A DNA stretch of 17,178 bases from Zoogloeaceae bacterium (GCA_031278735.1 JAITJU010000192.1:1-17178), one strand, 5' to 3'. Counted from the stretch's first letter, positions 1 through 8,184 are shown. Numbers and translations: made by a program. Notes: generated by a model not told the origin, from the letters alone.

Positions 1-470
1 TGCGGCACGCGGCAAGCCCGGCGCAGATTTCACGCGCCCACTTTGCCCGCCATCTGGCGGAGATCGGCCTTTTTGCCGATTCGAGCAAAGTGTTCGAGCA
101 TTACCTGACGCCGGGAAAGCCCGGCTACGCGCCGCATCGCTGGCCGACGCTTGCCGACGCCATTGGCTGGATACGCGCGGCCAACGGCGTGGCGGTGGTG
201 GCGCATCCGGGCTGCTACAAAATGTCCGGCGCGTCGATGCGCGCGCTTCTTGGCGAATTCCGCGATCTGGGCGGCGCGGCCATCGAAGTTTCGTCCGGCA
301 GTCACACGTCGGATCAGATACGCCATTTCGCGCGGCAGGCGCGCAAGTTCGGGTTTCACGCCTCGCAGGGTTCGGATTTTCATGGCGACAAGGGGGCGGA
401 TTTGGGCGGATTCCCGCCGCTGCCGGAAGATTTGCCGTCCGTCTGGCGCTTATTGGACGCGCGGAAATGA
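1..470 (+). CDS. PHP-domain phosphoesterase (RNase AM / nucleoside 3',5'-bisphosphate phosphatase-like), 5' end outside window
   Basis: The reading frame is open from base 3 to the TGA at 468-470, so about 155 C-terminal residues are visible and the start lies upstream of the window. The fragment has the late motifs of bacterial PHP phosphoesterases: ISRAHFARHL near the start, GKPGYAPHRW, VAVVAHPG (a metal-binding histidine) and the terminal GSDFHG (Asp and His metal ligands). Members of this YciV/TrpH group hydrolyse 3',5'-nucleotide bisphosphates and trim 5' ends of RNAs with a trinuclear metal centre in the cytoplasm. It lies 7 bp before a YciO gene on the same strand, in an apparent operon with the protease and trpS that follow. 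The exact substrate cannot be told from this part; the family is clear. Confidence 0.88.
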   Translation, partial: RHAASPAQISRAHFARHLAEIGLFADSSKVFEHYLTPGKPGYAPHRWPTLADAIGWIRAANGVAVVAHPGCYKMSGASMRALLGEFRDLGGAAIEVSSGSHTSDQIRHFARQARKFGFHASQGSDFHGDKGADLGGFPPLPEDLPSVWRLLDARK

Positions 471-477
471 TTTCATC

Positions 478-1122
478 ATGACGCAATGCCTGACCATCAA
501 CGCCCAGAACCCGCAAGCGCGCCTGCTTGCGCAGGCCGGGGACGCGCTGCGCGCGGGCGCGGTCATCGCCTTTCCCACGGATTCCTGCTATGCCCTGGGT
601 TGTCATCTGGGCGACAAGGCGGCGCTGGATCGCCTGCGCGCCATTCGCGCCATCGACGAACGTCATCACCTGACCCTGATGTGCCGCGACCTTTCCGACA
701 TCGCCAAATACGCGCGCGTGGATAATCGGCAATATCGGCTGCTGAAGGCGAACACGCCGGGCAGCTACGTTTTCATTCTGGAAGGCGCGAAAGAGTTGCC
801 GCGCCGCGTGATGCATCCCAAACGCAAAACCATTGGCCTGCGCATCCCCGATCATCCTGTCGCGCAGTCCCTGCTCGCCGAACTGGGCGAGCCGCTGCTC
901 ACCGCCACCCTGCTCCTGCCGGGAGAAGATGCGCCGCCCACCGAGGCCTGGCGAATTCAGGAAGCGCTGGAAGGGCGCGTTGGACTGGTGCTTGACAGCG
1001 GCCACTGCGGCGCGCAGGCCACCACGGTCATCGACCTCACCAGCGCCGCGCCGGAATTGGTGCGCGCCGGACGCGGGGCGCTGGAACCCTTTGGTTTTTC
1101 TGGAATGAACGGACATGAATAA
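478..1122 (+). CDS. YciO/TsaC/Sua5-family L-threonylcarbamoyladenylate synthase-like protein
   Basis: This is a 214-aa single-domain YrdC-fold protein. Family signatures are FPTDSCYALGC (residues about 32-42), the KRKTIGLRIP nucleotide-binding strand (about 115-124), the TATLLLPG segment and the ATTVIDLT motif before the C-terminal RAGRGALEPF. TsaC/Sua5 proteins make threonylcarbamoyl-AMP from threonine, bicarbonate and ATP for the tRNA t6A modification. The sequence looks closer to the YciO branch, whose role in t6A is less certain, so I avoid a tsaC symbol. The ATG at 478 is chosen because the protein then begins just before the domain; the open frame runs back to 151 only as overlap with the PHP gene. 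Its stop overlaps the next start by 8 bp, so translation is probably coupled. Confidence 0.9.
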   Translation: MTQCLTINAQNPQARLLAQAGDALRAGAVIAFPTDSCYALGCHLGDKAALDRLRAIRAIDERHHLTLMCRDLSDIAKYARVDNRQYRLLKANTPGSYVFILEGAKELPRRVMHPKRKTIGLRIPDHPVAQSLLAELGEPLLTATLLLPGEDAPPTEAWRIQEALEGRVGLVLDSGHCGAQATTVIDLTSAAPELVRAGRGALEPFGFSGMNGHE

Positions 1123-1759
1123 CGCCCTGATTGCCGATCTGATCATTGCCGCGCTGCCCCTGATCTTCGCCGTCACCCTGCACGAAGCCGCGCACGCCTA
1201 TGTCGCGCGTTATTTTGGCGACGACACCGCCGCGCGCCTGGGGCGCATCACCCTGAATCCCCTGCCGCACATCGACCCCATCGGCACCTTGCTCCTGCCT
1301 GTCGGATTGTTCCTCTTGAGCGGCGGCGCGTTTGCCTTTGGCTACGCCAAGCCGGTTCCGGTCGATTTTTCCCGCCTGAGGCGCCCCAAGCAAGACATGC
1401 TCTGGGTAGCCGCCGCCGGGCCCGGCGCCAACCTGCTGATGGTCGTGGGCTGGGCCTTGCTGCACAAGCTGACCTTCGGCATTCCGCCCAACGGCTACAC
1501 CCTGGCGCTGGCGAGCATGTGCTTTTTCGGCGTGACCATCAATCTGGTGCTGATGCTCCTGAATCTCCTGCCCCTGCTGCCGCTTGACGGCGGGCGCATC
1601 GTCGTCAGCCTGCTGCCGATGCGATGGGCCATCGCCTTCTCGCGCACTGAACCATATGGCATAATAATTCTGGTGCTTCTTCTGGGAACTCATTCCCTGA
1701 GCAACATTCTCAAGCCGATGATCGAACTCTGCCTTCGTCTCTTGCAACCTTTTTTTTGA
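1115..1759 (+). CDS. Site-2 protease family membrane metalloprotease (M50, YwhC-like)
   Basis: This 214-aa polytopic membrane protein is a compact member of peptidase family M50. The zinc motif HEAAH is at residues 23-27 inside the first hydrophobic segment, followed by the NPLPHIDPIGT loop (48-58). The second catalytic motif, NLLPLLPLDGG, supplies the third zinc ligand at about Asp158. Hydrophobic stretches near 8-30, 55-78, 95-115, 128-155 and 180-192 fit four to six membrane spans. It lacks the PDZ domains of RseP, so the substrate cannot be predicted. It overlaps the upstream yciO-like gene by 8 bp. The gene ends in a run of eight T (1750-1757) directly in front of its TGA, so indels there would alter the last residues. 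Confidence 0.92.
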   Translation: MNNALIADLIIAALPLIFAVTLHEAAHAYVARYFGDDTAARLGRITLNPLPHIDPIGTLLLPVGLFLLSGGAFAFGYAKPVPVDFSRLRRPKQDMLWVAAAGPGANLLMVVGWALLHKLTFGIPPNGYTLALASMCFFGVTINLVLMLLNLLPLLPLDGGRIVVSLLPMRWAIAFSRTEPYGIIILVLLLGTHSLSNILKPMIELCLRLLQPFF

Positions 1760-1774
1760 GTTTCCGCCAACATC

Positions 1775-2968
1775 ATGTACGCAGAACGAGTCGTTTCCGG
1801 GATGCGCGCCACCGGCGCGCTGCATCTGGGTCATTATCACGGCGTGCTCACCAACTGGGTGAAGCTCCAGCACGAATACCCCTGCCTTTTCTTTGTCGCC
1901 GACTGGCACGCGCTCACCACGCAGTACGACGCGCCGGAGGAAATCCAGAAAAACGCCCTGGAGATGGTGATCGACTGGCTCGCCGCCGGGCTGGACCCGA
2001 ATCAGGCCACGCTGTTCGTCCAGTCGCACGTGCCGGAACACGCCGAACTGCACCTGCTGCTTTCCATGATGACGCCGCTGGGCTGGCTGGAACGGGTGCC
2101 GACCTACAAGGAACAGCAGGAAAAACTCGCCAGCAAGGATTTGTCGACCTACGGCTTTCTCGGCTATCCGCTGCTGATGTCGGCGGATATTCTCATCTAT
2201 CGCGCCGACCGGGTGCCCGTGGGCGAAGACCAGATTCCGCACATCGAATTCACCCGCGAAATCGCCCGCCGTTTCAATCATCTTTATGGCCGCGAACCCG
2301 GCTTCGAGGAAAAGGCGAGGGAAGCGGTGAAGAAGCTGGGCGGCAAGCGCGCGCGGCTTTACGACGAACTCAGAACCCGCTTCCAGCAGGAAGGCGACCG
2401 GGAAGCCGTCGAGCAGGCGCGCGCGCTCCTGGAGGAAATCCAGCATCTTTCCGTTGCCGACCGCGAACGCCTGTTCGGTTATCTGGAAGGCGTCGGCAAG
2501 ATGATCCTGGCCGAGCCGGAGGCGCTCTTAACCCAGGCGTCGCGGATGCCGGGGCTGGACGGCGCGAAGATGAGCAAATCCTACGGCAATTTCATCGCCC
2601 TGCGGGAAGCGGCGGAATCGGTGACGAAGAAAATCCGCGCCATGCCCACCGATCCGGCGCGCGTCCGCCGCGTTGATCCCGGCGATCCGCAAAAATGCCC
2701 GGTCTGGCAACTGCACCGGATTTATTCCGATGGCGACTGCCGCGCCTGGGTCGAAACCGGCTGCCGGAACGCGGGCATCGGCTGCCTCGACTGCAAGCAG
2801 CCGGTCATCGACGCCATCCTGAAGGAACAGGCGCCCATCCGCGAGCGCGCCGAGTATTACCGGAACAATCCGGCGCTGGTGCGCAACATCCTCAGCGACG
2901 GCTGCGCCCGGGCGCGCGAGCTGGCGCGGGAAACCATGCGCGACGTGCGCGAGGCCATGGGCATATAA
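1775..2968 (+). CDS. trpS: Tryptophan--tRNA ligase
   Basis: Class Ic aminoacyl-tRNA synthetase that charges tRNA-Trp with tryptophan using ATP. The HIGH-type motif is LHLGH (residues 16-20) and the KMSKS signature is exact at 265-269, preceded by PGLDGA. The segment GEDQIPHIEFTREIARRFN (150-168) is typical of TrpS. At 397 aa it is longer than the roughly 330-aa enterobacterial enzyme. The extra length is a charged helical insert between about residues 176 and 245 plus the C-terminal anticodon-binding region, as in many betaproteobacterial TrpS proteins. It starts 15 bp after the protease gene and has no strong SD. A possible internal promoter in the protease gene (TTCTCG, 17 bp, CATAAT near 1640-1668) is weak. 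It converges with the phosphohexomutase gene. Confidence 0.96.
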   Translation: MYAERVVSGMRATGALHLGHYHGVLTNWVKLQHEYPCLFFVADWHALTTQYDAPEEIQKNALEMVIDWLAAGLDPNQATLFVQSHVPEHAELHLLLSMMTPLGWLERVPTYKEQQEKLASKDLSTYGFLGYPLLMSADILIYRADRVPVGEDQIPHIEFTREIARRFNHLYGREPGFEEKAREAVKKLGGKRARLYDELRTRFQQEGDREAVEQARALLEEIQHLSVADRERLFGYLEGVGKMILAEPEALLTQASRMPGLDGAKMSKSYGNFIALREAAESVTKKIRAMPTDPARVRRVDPGDPQKCPVWQLHRIYSDGDCRAWVETGCRNAGIGCLDCKQPVIDAILKEQAPIRERAEYYRNNPALVRNILSDGCARARELARETMRDVREAMGI

Positions 2969-2969
2969 A

Positions 2970-2992
2970 GGCGGCGGGAGGGATTTGCCGCC
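2970..2992. terminator. Possible weak bidirectional terminator between trpS and the phosphohexomutase gene
   Basis: GGCGGC (2970-2975) and GCCGCC (2987-2992) can pair across an 11-nt loop in the 26-bp gap between two convergent genes. On the minus strand the stem is followed by TTTATAT; on the plus strand there is no T tract. Stem and tail are both modest, so this is a candidate only. Confidence 0.35.
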
Positions 2993-2994
2993 CG

Positions 2995-4368
2995 CTAGAA
3001 CGGCAGACGCAAATCTGGCCGAAGGCCGAGCAGGGCGCGCCGAAAATCTTCCTGAATGCGGGAGAGCGCCTCCGGCGTGTCGGCCTCGAAGCGCAGCACG
3101 ACGACCGGCGTGGTGTTGGAAGCGCGCGCCAGACCAAAGCCGTCGGCGTATTCGATGCGCAGGCCGTCGAGGGTGAGGCGCGCCTGTTCGCCGGGGAAAG
3201 AACGTCCGGCGGCCTTCAGTTCTTCCACGAGCGCGACGGGTTCGCCCTCGCGCATGCGGATGTTGAGTTCCGGCGTGGAGACGGCCTGCGGCAAGGCGCG
3301 CAGCACCGGGTTGGCGTCGGGCGTCCGGGAGAGGATTTCCAAAAGACGCGCGCCCGCGTAAATGCCGTCATCGAAACCGTACCAGCGTTCGCGGAAAAAG
3401 ACGTGCCCGCTCATCTCGCCCGCCAGCGGCGCGCCGGTTTCCTGCAATTTGGCCTTGATCAGCGCGTGGCCGGTCTTCCACATCAGGGGCTTGCCGCCAT
3501 GCGCGCGTATCCACGGGTTTAGCAGGCGCGTGCATTTCACGTCGTAGATAATCTCGCCGCCCGGCGCGCGCGCGAGCACGTCGGCGGCAAAAAGCATCAG
3601 TTGCCGGTCGGGGTAGATGATTTCGCCGTCCCGCGTCACCACGCCCAGGCGATCGCCGTCGCCATCGAAGGCGATGCCGATTTCAGCGTCGCCGGTCTTC
3701 AGCGCCTGGATCACGTCGGCGAGGTTTTCGGGTTTCGAGGGATCGGGATGATGATGGGGAAAACGCCCGTCGACTTCGCAAAAGAGCGGCGTGACGGCGC
3801 AGCCCAGGCGACGGAAGAGTTCGGGCGCGATGCCGCCGGCGACGCCGTTGCCGCAATCCATGACGATTTTCATCGGACGCGCGAGCTTTATGTCGCCGAT
3901 GACGCGCTCCAGATAGGCGGCGCGCGCGTCGGCCTGCCGCCGCTGGCCTTGTCCTTCGGCAAGCGGCATGGATTCGGCGCGGGCTTTCAGGTTCTGGATG
4001 GCGTCGAGCGCCAGGGTTTCGCCGCCGATGACCATTTTCAGGCCGTTGTAGTCGGGCGGGTTGTGACTGCCGGTGACGGAAACGCAGGAATGACAATCGA
4101 GTTCATGCGCCGCGAAGTAGGTAACGGGCGTCGGCGCGACGCCGATGTCGATGGCGTCCATGCCCGCCGCGCAAATGCCTTCCATCAGGGCGTCCGCCAG
4201 TTCCGGGCCGGAGAGCCGCCCGTCGCGCCCCACCGCGATGGCGGATTGCCCCTTTTCCCGCGCCAGCGCGCCCAGCGCCCGCCCGATCCGGCGCGCGACG
4301 CCGGCGGTCAGCGTTTGTCCCGCGATGCCGCGAATGTCGTAGGCTTTGAAAATTTCGGGAGGCAGCAT
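2995..4368 (-). CDS. Phosphomannomutase/phosphoglucomutase (alpha-D-phosphohexomutase)
   Basis: Interconverts hexose 6-phosphates and 1-phosphates (mannose and/or glucose), feeding sugar nucleotide, LPS and exopolysaccharide synthesis. With the ATG at 4368 the protein is 457 aa, normal for the PMM/PGM (AlgC/ManB) type. All four signature loops are present: the phosphoserine loop TGSHNPPDYNG (Ser about 101), the Mg-binding DGDGD (235-239), the sugar-binding GEMSGH (317-322) and the phosphate-binding RASNTTP (415-421). The frame continues to an in-frame GTG at 4383, which would add MSSFA. Neither start has a clear SD; I prefer ATG because homologues usually begin MLPPEIFKAYDIRG. It lies downstream of ccoS on the same strand, separated by a gap, and probably has its own promoter. 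Confidence 0.94.
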   Translation of the reverse strand: MLPPEIFKAYDIRGIAGQTLTAGVARRIGRALGALAREKGQSAIAVGRDGRLSGPELADALMEGICAAGMDAIDIGVAPTPVTYFAAHELDCHSCVSVTGSHNPPDYNGLKMVIGGETLALDAIQNLKARAESMPLAEGQGQRRQADARAAYLERVIGDIKLARPMKIVMDCGNGVAGGIAPELFRRLGCAVTPLFCEVDGRFPHHHPDPSKPENLADVIQALKTGDAEIGIAFDGDGDRLGVVTRDGEIIYPDRQLMLFAADVLARAPGGEIIYDVKCTRLLNPWIRAHGGKPLMWKTGHALIKAKLQETGAPLAGEMSGHVFFRERWYGFDDGIYAGARLLEILSRTPDANPVLRALPQAVSTPELNIRMREGEPVALVEELKAAGRSFPGEQARLTLDGLRIEYADGFGLARASNTTPVVVLRFEADTPEALSRIQEDFRRALLGLRPDLRLPF

Positions 4369-4398
4369 GGCAAATGACGACACGTTGGCAAGGCAGGC

Positions 4399-4407
4399 AG
4401 TCTAGCA
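4399..4407 (-). promoter_or_regulatory. Candidate extended -10 promoter for the phosphohexomutase gene
   Basis: On the minus strand TGCTAGACT matches an extended -10 (TG, one base, TAGACT). Transcription would start about 24 nt before the ATG at 4368. A TTGATT (4427-4432) lies upstream, but 22 bp away, too far for a normal -35. The same TGCTANACT pattern occurs before glmM at 16951. Confidence 0.3.
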
Positions 4408-4465
4408 GGATTTTTTCAGCGCCGATAATCAATGCGCCCGAGCGGCGCCGACGGCTTTGGCCTGT

Positions 4466-4630
4466 TCATGCGGCGGCGTTCTTCGTTGCCGATCCGTGAG
4501 GCTGATGTCCGCTCCCTGCTTCCAGCCGTTCCCTGAAATTTCCGGGCAGGGGTTTTTCCTTGCCTGGCGGCTCTTTTCCGGTGAAAACCGAGTGCGGCAA
4601 GCGCGCGCGAGATTCGGGTTCGCGCTTCAT
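4466..4630 (-). CDS. Doubtful 54-aa ORF overlapping the end of ccoS
   Basis: The ATG at 4630 overlaps the ccoS stop (ATGA), and the frame runs 54 codons to TGA at 4466-4468. The product is basic and rich in Pro, Gly and Arg, with no hydrophobic segment and no motif I recognise. The overlap could mean translational coupling, but high-GC DNA often leaves frames open by chance. The rest of the interval between ccoS and the mutase gene (4384-4465) holds only the candidate promoter. Confidence 0.18.
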   Translation of the reverse strand: MKREPESRARLPHSVFTGKEPPGKEKPLPGNFRERLEAGSGHQPHGSATKNAAA

Positions 4631-4860
4631 TTGTCCTGTAAATCCCGGAGCGGTTCTCCGGCGGCGGCGCCGTCGCGTTCGGTCTTCTTTTCTTCGTCCG
4701 CCGCCGTCCGCGCACGGGGCAGATCGTCGTCCATCAGGATGCGGAAGCCCGGTCCTTCCAGATCGTCGAACTGGCCGCCCTTCAATGAGCGCCAGAAAAT
4801 GAGGGCAATGACGAAGACGAGGAGGACGGAAAAGGGAATGAGGAGATAGAGGCTTTCCAT
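4627..4860 (-). CDS. ccoS: CcoS, cbb3-type cytochrome oxidase assembly protein
   Basis: This 77-aa protein has one N-terminal membrane span (residues about 4-23), followed by the CcoS signature WRSLKGGQFDDLEGPGFRIL (23-42) and a charged tail. CcoS is needed for maturation of cbb3 oxidase, apparently for heme and copper insertion in the membrane. Its ATG overlaps the ccoI stop by one base (TGATG), as expected for the conserved ccoI-ccoS pair. The tail after residue 45 is longer and more acidic/basic than in minimal CcoS proteins. The oxidase structural genes ccoNOQP, often linked to this pair, are not in the window. Confidence 0.9.
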   Translation of the reverse strand: MESLYLLIPFSVLLVFVIALIFWRSLKGGQFDDLEGPGFRILMDDDLPRARTAADEEKKTERDGAAAGEPLRDLQDK

Positions 4861-7346
4861 CAGACTTCCTTTTTCTGGATGCGCAGGGCGTTGAGGACGA
4901 CCAAAAGCGAGCTGGCCGACATGCCGATGCCCGCCGCCCAGGGGGTGACCAGTCCGGCAATGGCCAGCGGCAGGGCGAAGAAATTGTAGAGAAAGGCCCA
5001 GACGAGGTTCTGGCGGATGACGGCAAGCGTGAAGCGACTTTTGCGAATGCCGCTTGCCAAACGCTCCAGGTTTTCGGAAAGCAGCACCAGATCGGCCTGG
5101 GTGCGCGCCAGTTGCGCGCCGGAACCCATGGCAACCGACACTTGCGCCTGCGCCAGCACCGGCGCGTCGTTTACGCCGTCGCCCACCATCGCCACCACAG
5201 CGCCCGCCGCCTGCAGACGGCTGACCGCCTCGCGCTTGTCCTGCGGCGACATTTCTCCCGTCGCCGCGTCCACGTTCAATTCCTGGGCGATGCGCGCCAC
5301 GACGGGCGCGGCGTCGCCGGACATCAGCAAGGTCTGGCGTCCGGCGGCATGCAGATCGCGGATGAGGGCGGCGGCGTCGGGGCGCAGGGCGTCGCCCAGG
5401 CGAAAAAAGGCCAGTACGCCGTTTTGTCGGCTGCCCAGCGCCAGCACGGTGTCGCCCGCCGTCTGCCAATGTTCCGGCCAGGGCGCCGCGCCCGCGTGGG
5501 CAAAGACATAATCGGGACGCCCCAAGTAGAGTTCCTGTCCGGCGACGCTGCCGCGCAATCCCTGTCCGGTCTGGACGATGACGCCTTCCGCGGGCAACGG
5601 CAAGGCGTCGGCCAGGCGTTCGCGCATCGCCCGACGCAAGGCGCGCGCCAGCGGATGCTCGGAATAGGTTTCCAGACTGGCGGCCAGCGTCAGGGCGGCT
5701 TCGGCGCTCGTCGCCCGCGTGGGCGCGATGTCCAGCAGGCGCAGCTTGCCGGTGGTCAGTGTGCCGGTCTTGTCGAAAACGAAATGCGTGGCGCGGGCGA
5801 GGGTTTCCAGCGCGTGACCGCGCGTCACCAGCAATCCTTCCCTGGCCAGCGCGCCGGAAGCGACGGTCAGGGCAATCGGCGTCGCCAGCGCCAGGGCGCA
5901 GGGACAGGTGACGACGAGCACGGAGACGGTGATCCACAGGGCGTCCCCGCCATTTGCCGCATGCCAGGCGGCGGTAAGCGCGGCGACGAGGAGCAGCGCC
6001 AGCACGAACCACTGCGCCACCTTGTCCGCGAGGATGACGATGCCGGGTTTTTCGGCGGCGGCGCGTTCCATCAGGCGAATGATGGCGGAAAGGCGGGTCT
6101 CTTCGCCCACGGCGCGCACACGCACCACCAGCGGGCTTTCCATGTTGAGCGAGCCGCCTGTCACCGTGTCGCCCGCCTTTTTTCCCACCGGACGACTCTC
6201 GCCGGTGAGCAGCGTTTCGTCGGCGCTGCTCACGCCCTCCTCCACCACGCCGTCGCAGGGAATGGCGTCGCCGGGACGCGCCAGCACGCGGTCATCGATC
6301 TGTAATTCGGAAACCATGATCTGCCGGGGCTCCGTGTCTGAATCCGCGCCTTGCGGCAGACGCCAGCAGAAGGCGGGCATGAGTTTCGCCAGCGCCTCGC
6401 CCACGCCGACCGCCTTTTGCCGCGCCGTCATTTCCAGATAGCGTCCGCCCAGCAGGAAAAAGACGAACATGGCGACGGAATCGAAATAGACCTCGCCCGT
6501 GCGCGTCACGGTCGCCCAGACCGAGGCGGAAAAGGCCGCGCCGACGCCCAGCGCCACCGGCACGTCCATGCCCACGCGCAGGAATTTCAGATCGCGCCAC
6601 GCGCCCCGGAAAAAAGGCGCGGCGGAATAAAACACCACCGGCAGGGTAAGCAGCAGGCTGGCCCAACGAATCAATGTCTCGATGTCTTGCGTCATCTCGC
6701 CCGCGCCCGCCAGATAGACGGGGATGGCGTACATCATCACCTGCATCATGCCAAAACCCGCCACCCACACCCGCCACAGCGCCTCGCGGCGCTCGCGGCG
6801 CGCCATTTCCTCATAGCGCGACGCGTCGTAGGGATGGGCGCGATAACCGATGGCGGCAATGGCGGCGAGAATGTCGGAAAGTTTTATCCTCGTATCGTCC
6901 CAGCGAACGCGGGCGCGGCGCGTGGCGTAATTGACGTCGACGCCGGTGACGCCGACAAGCTGTCCGATATGCCGCTCGTTCAGCCAGACGCAGGCGGCGC
7001 AGGTGACGCCTTCGAGCATCAGCGAGGCTTCGCGCTCGTGTTCCCCCAGATCGCGCACGAAACTTTTCTGGAATTCGACGTGATCGAAAAGCGCCAGTTG
7101 TTCGAGAATGGCGGGCACGGCTTCGCGCGGCGATTCCGGCAGGGCGTCGCGGCTTTTGTAGTAATCGGCCAGCCCGTTGGCGACGATGGCCTCGGCGACT
7201 GCCTGACAGCCCGCGCAGCAAAGGGCGCGCGTTTCGCCCGCGATGACGATGGAAAAATCCGCGTCGCCGGGAATGTCGAGACCGCAGTGATAACAGCGAG
7301 CTTCCGCAACGGGCGCGGAGACGGGGGCGGGCGCGGCAACGCTCAT
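4860..7346 (-). CDS. ccoI: CcoI/FixI-type copper-exporting P1B-ATPase for cbb3 oxidase assembly
   Basis: This 828-aa P-type ATPase moves copper across the inner membrane for the CuB centre of cbb3 cytochrome oxidase. In order it has: an N-terminal Cys-rich domain with CxxC at 18-21 and CCxxC at 43-47 (typical of CcoI/FixI); an HMA domain with GVTCAACVW (113-121, Cys116 and Cys119); TGES in the actuator domain (381-384); the membrane metal site CPC (481-483); the phosphorylation motif DKTGT (525-529); the HP pair at 564-565; and GDGVNDAP (722-729). Eight membrane helices are expected around these. The ATG at 7346 lies inside the end of the PP2C gene (ATGA) and its stop overlaps ccoS. The Cys-rich N-terminus with linked ccoS separates it from general CopA exporters. 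Confidence 0.95.
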   Translation of the reverse strand: MSVAAPAPVSAPVAEARCYHCGLDIPGDADFSIVIAGETRALCCAGCQAVAEAIVANGLADYYKSRDALPESPREAVPAILEQLALFDHVEFQKSFVRDLGEHEREASLMLEGVTCAACVWLNERHIGQLVGVTGVDVNYATRRARVRWDDTRIKLSDILAAIAAIGYRAHPYDASRYEEMARRERREALWRVWVAGFGMMQVMMYAIPVYLAGAGEMTQDIETLIRWASLLLTLPVVFYSAAPFFRGAWRDLKFLRVGMDVPVALGVGAAFSASVWATVTRTGEVYFDSVAMFVFFLLGGRYLEMTARQKAVGVGEALAKLMPAFCWRLPQGADSDTEPRQIMVSELQIDDRVLARPGDAIPCDGVVEEGVSSADETLLTGESRPVGKKAGDTVTGGSLNMESPLVVRVRAVGEETRLSAIIRLMERAAAEKPGIVILADKVAQWFVLALLLVAALTAAWHAANGGDALWITVSVLVVTCPCALALATPIALTVASGALAREGLLVTRGHALETLARATHFVFDKTGTLTTGKLRLLDIAPTRATSAEAALTLAASLETYSEHPLARALRRAMRERLADALPLPAEGVIVQTGQGLRGSVAGQELYLGRPDYVFAHAGAAPWPEHWQTAGDTVLALGSRQNGVLAFFRLGDALRPDAAALIRDLHAAGRQTLLMSGDAAPVVARIAQELNVDAATGEMSPQDKREAVSRLQAAGAVVAMVGDGVNDAPVLAQAQVSVAMGSGAQLARTQADLVLLSENLERLASGIRKSRFTLAVIRQNLVWAFLYNFFALPLAIAGLVTPWAAGIGMSASSLLVVLNALRIQKKEV

Positions 7347-8083
7347 GAGAACTTCAGGATCGCCGCGGAAATATTGTCGCCCTTGCCTTCGCCGCGCGAT
7401 CGCGCCAGACGGATGAGCTGGCTGGCGACCTCGCGCGCGCTGCCCGTCGCCATCAACGCGCCAAGCTCATAATCATCGAAATAACCCCACAAGCCGTCGG
7501 AGCAGAGCAAAAAACTGTCGCCCGTCTGTATTTCGTCGAGCGCGCCAAAATCCACCCGCGGCGTTTCCTGCCCGCCCAGGGAGGTGAGCAGGATGTTGCG
7601 GTTGGGATGCGTCTCGGCTTCTTCCGGCGAAATCTTGCCCGACTGCACCAGATGTTCCACATAGGAATGATCCACCGTTCGCGTGTGCAGATGCAGGCCG
7701 CGAAAAACATACAGCCGACTGTCGCCGCAATGCGCCCACAACATCGCGTTGCGCGGACACAGCATCAGGAGTACCGCCGTGCTGTGCGGATCCTTTTCGT
7801 TGATGAAGCGCGACGCCTTGATCATGGTGTGCACTTCATTCAGGCTTTCCGTCACGAAATTGCGCGGCTCTTCTTCAACGCCCCAGCGTTGAAAATTGGT
7901 AACGAGGGTGTGAATCACCTGTTCCGCCGCCAGCGCGCCGCCGGTATGCCCGCCCATGCCGTCCGCCACGGCGGCCAGCACGACGCCCGGAATGCGCTGA
8001 TGCGTCACCAGCGCCAGCCTGTCCTGTTGCTCCTTGCGATCTCCCTGATGCTGCACGATACAGGCATCGAGTTTCAGATTCAT
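7343..8083 (-). CDS. PP2C-family (PPM) serine/threonine protein phosphatase
   Basis: This 246-aa soluble PPM phosphatase uses two metal ions to remove phosphate from Ser/Thr. Visible motifs are GDRKEQQD near the N-terminus (14-21), DGMGGHTGG (41-49, metal-binding Asp and Gly), GDSRLY (120-125), SDGLWG (195-200) and GKGDNIS (233-239). The length matches the stand-alone bacterial Stp/PrpC type with no extra domains. The ATG at 8083 is preceded by GGGAGAG at good spacing; an upstream in-frame TTG (8095) would place the SD inside the gene and is rejected. It is the first gene of the leftward run and overlaps ccoI by ATGA. No partner kinase is in the window, so its target is unknown; the link to a copper ATPase is unusual. 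Confidence 0.93.
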   Translation of the reverse strand: MNLKLDACIVQHQGDRKEQQDRLALVTHQRIPGVVLAAVADGMGGHTGGALAAEQVIHTLVTNFQRWGVEEEPRNFVTESLNEVHTMIKASRFINEKDPHSTAVLLMLCPRNAMLWAHCGDSRLYVFRGLHLHTRTVDHSYVEHLVQSGKISPEEAETHPNRNILLTSLGGQETPRVDFGALDEIQTGDSFLLCSDGLWGYFDDYELGALMATGSAREVASQLIRLARSRGEGKGDNISAAILKFS

Positions 8084-8184
8084 TGACTCTCCCAACGGTT
8101 ATCGTGGCGAATACGATTCGATTCGCTAGTTTTGACAGTATACTGCCACTCCACGGCAATCTTCCACCTTCAAGAACCCTCCTC
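8084..8184. promoter_or_regulatory. Divergent intergenic region with palindrome CAGTATACTG
   Basis: This AT-richer gap separates the PP2C and adenosyltransferase genes. It holds a consensus -35-like TTGACA (8132-8137), which overlaps a perfect 10-bp palindrome CAGTATACTG (8136-8145). The palindrome centre reads TATACT on both strands, so it could serve as a -10 in either direction or as an operator. A GATTCGATTCG direct repeat sits just to the left (8115-8125). No complete -35/-10 pair with 16-18 bp spacing is convincing. Confidence 0.35.

Noticed and set aside
1750..1757. Run of eight T at the end of the M50 protease gene as a terminator or slippery phase switch
   Set aside because: No GC-rich stem precedes it, and slippage would change only the last residues before or after the stop. 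trpS follows 15 bp later.
1037..2446. 469-codon minus-strand frame across the protease and trpS genes
   Set aside because: Antisense shadow of two well-identified genes; composition rich in Gln, Arg and Gly with no domain.
5112..6305. 397-codon plus-strand frame opposite ccoI
   Set aside because: Antisense to the catalytic core of ccoI, whose P-type ATPase motifs are all intact.
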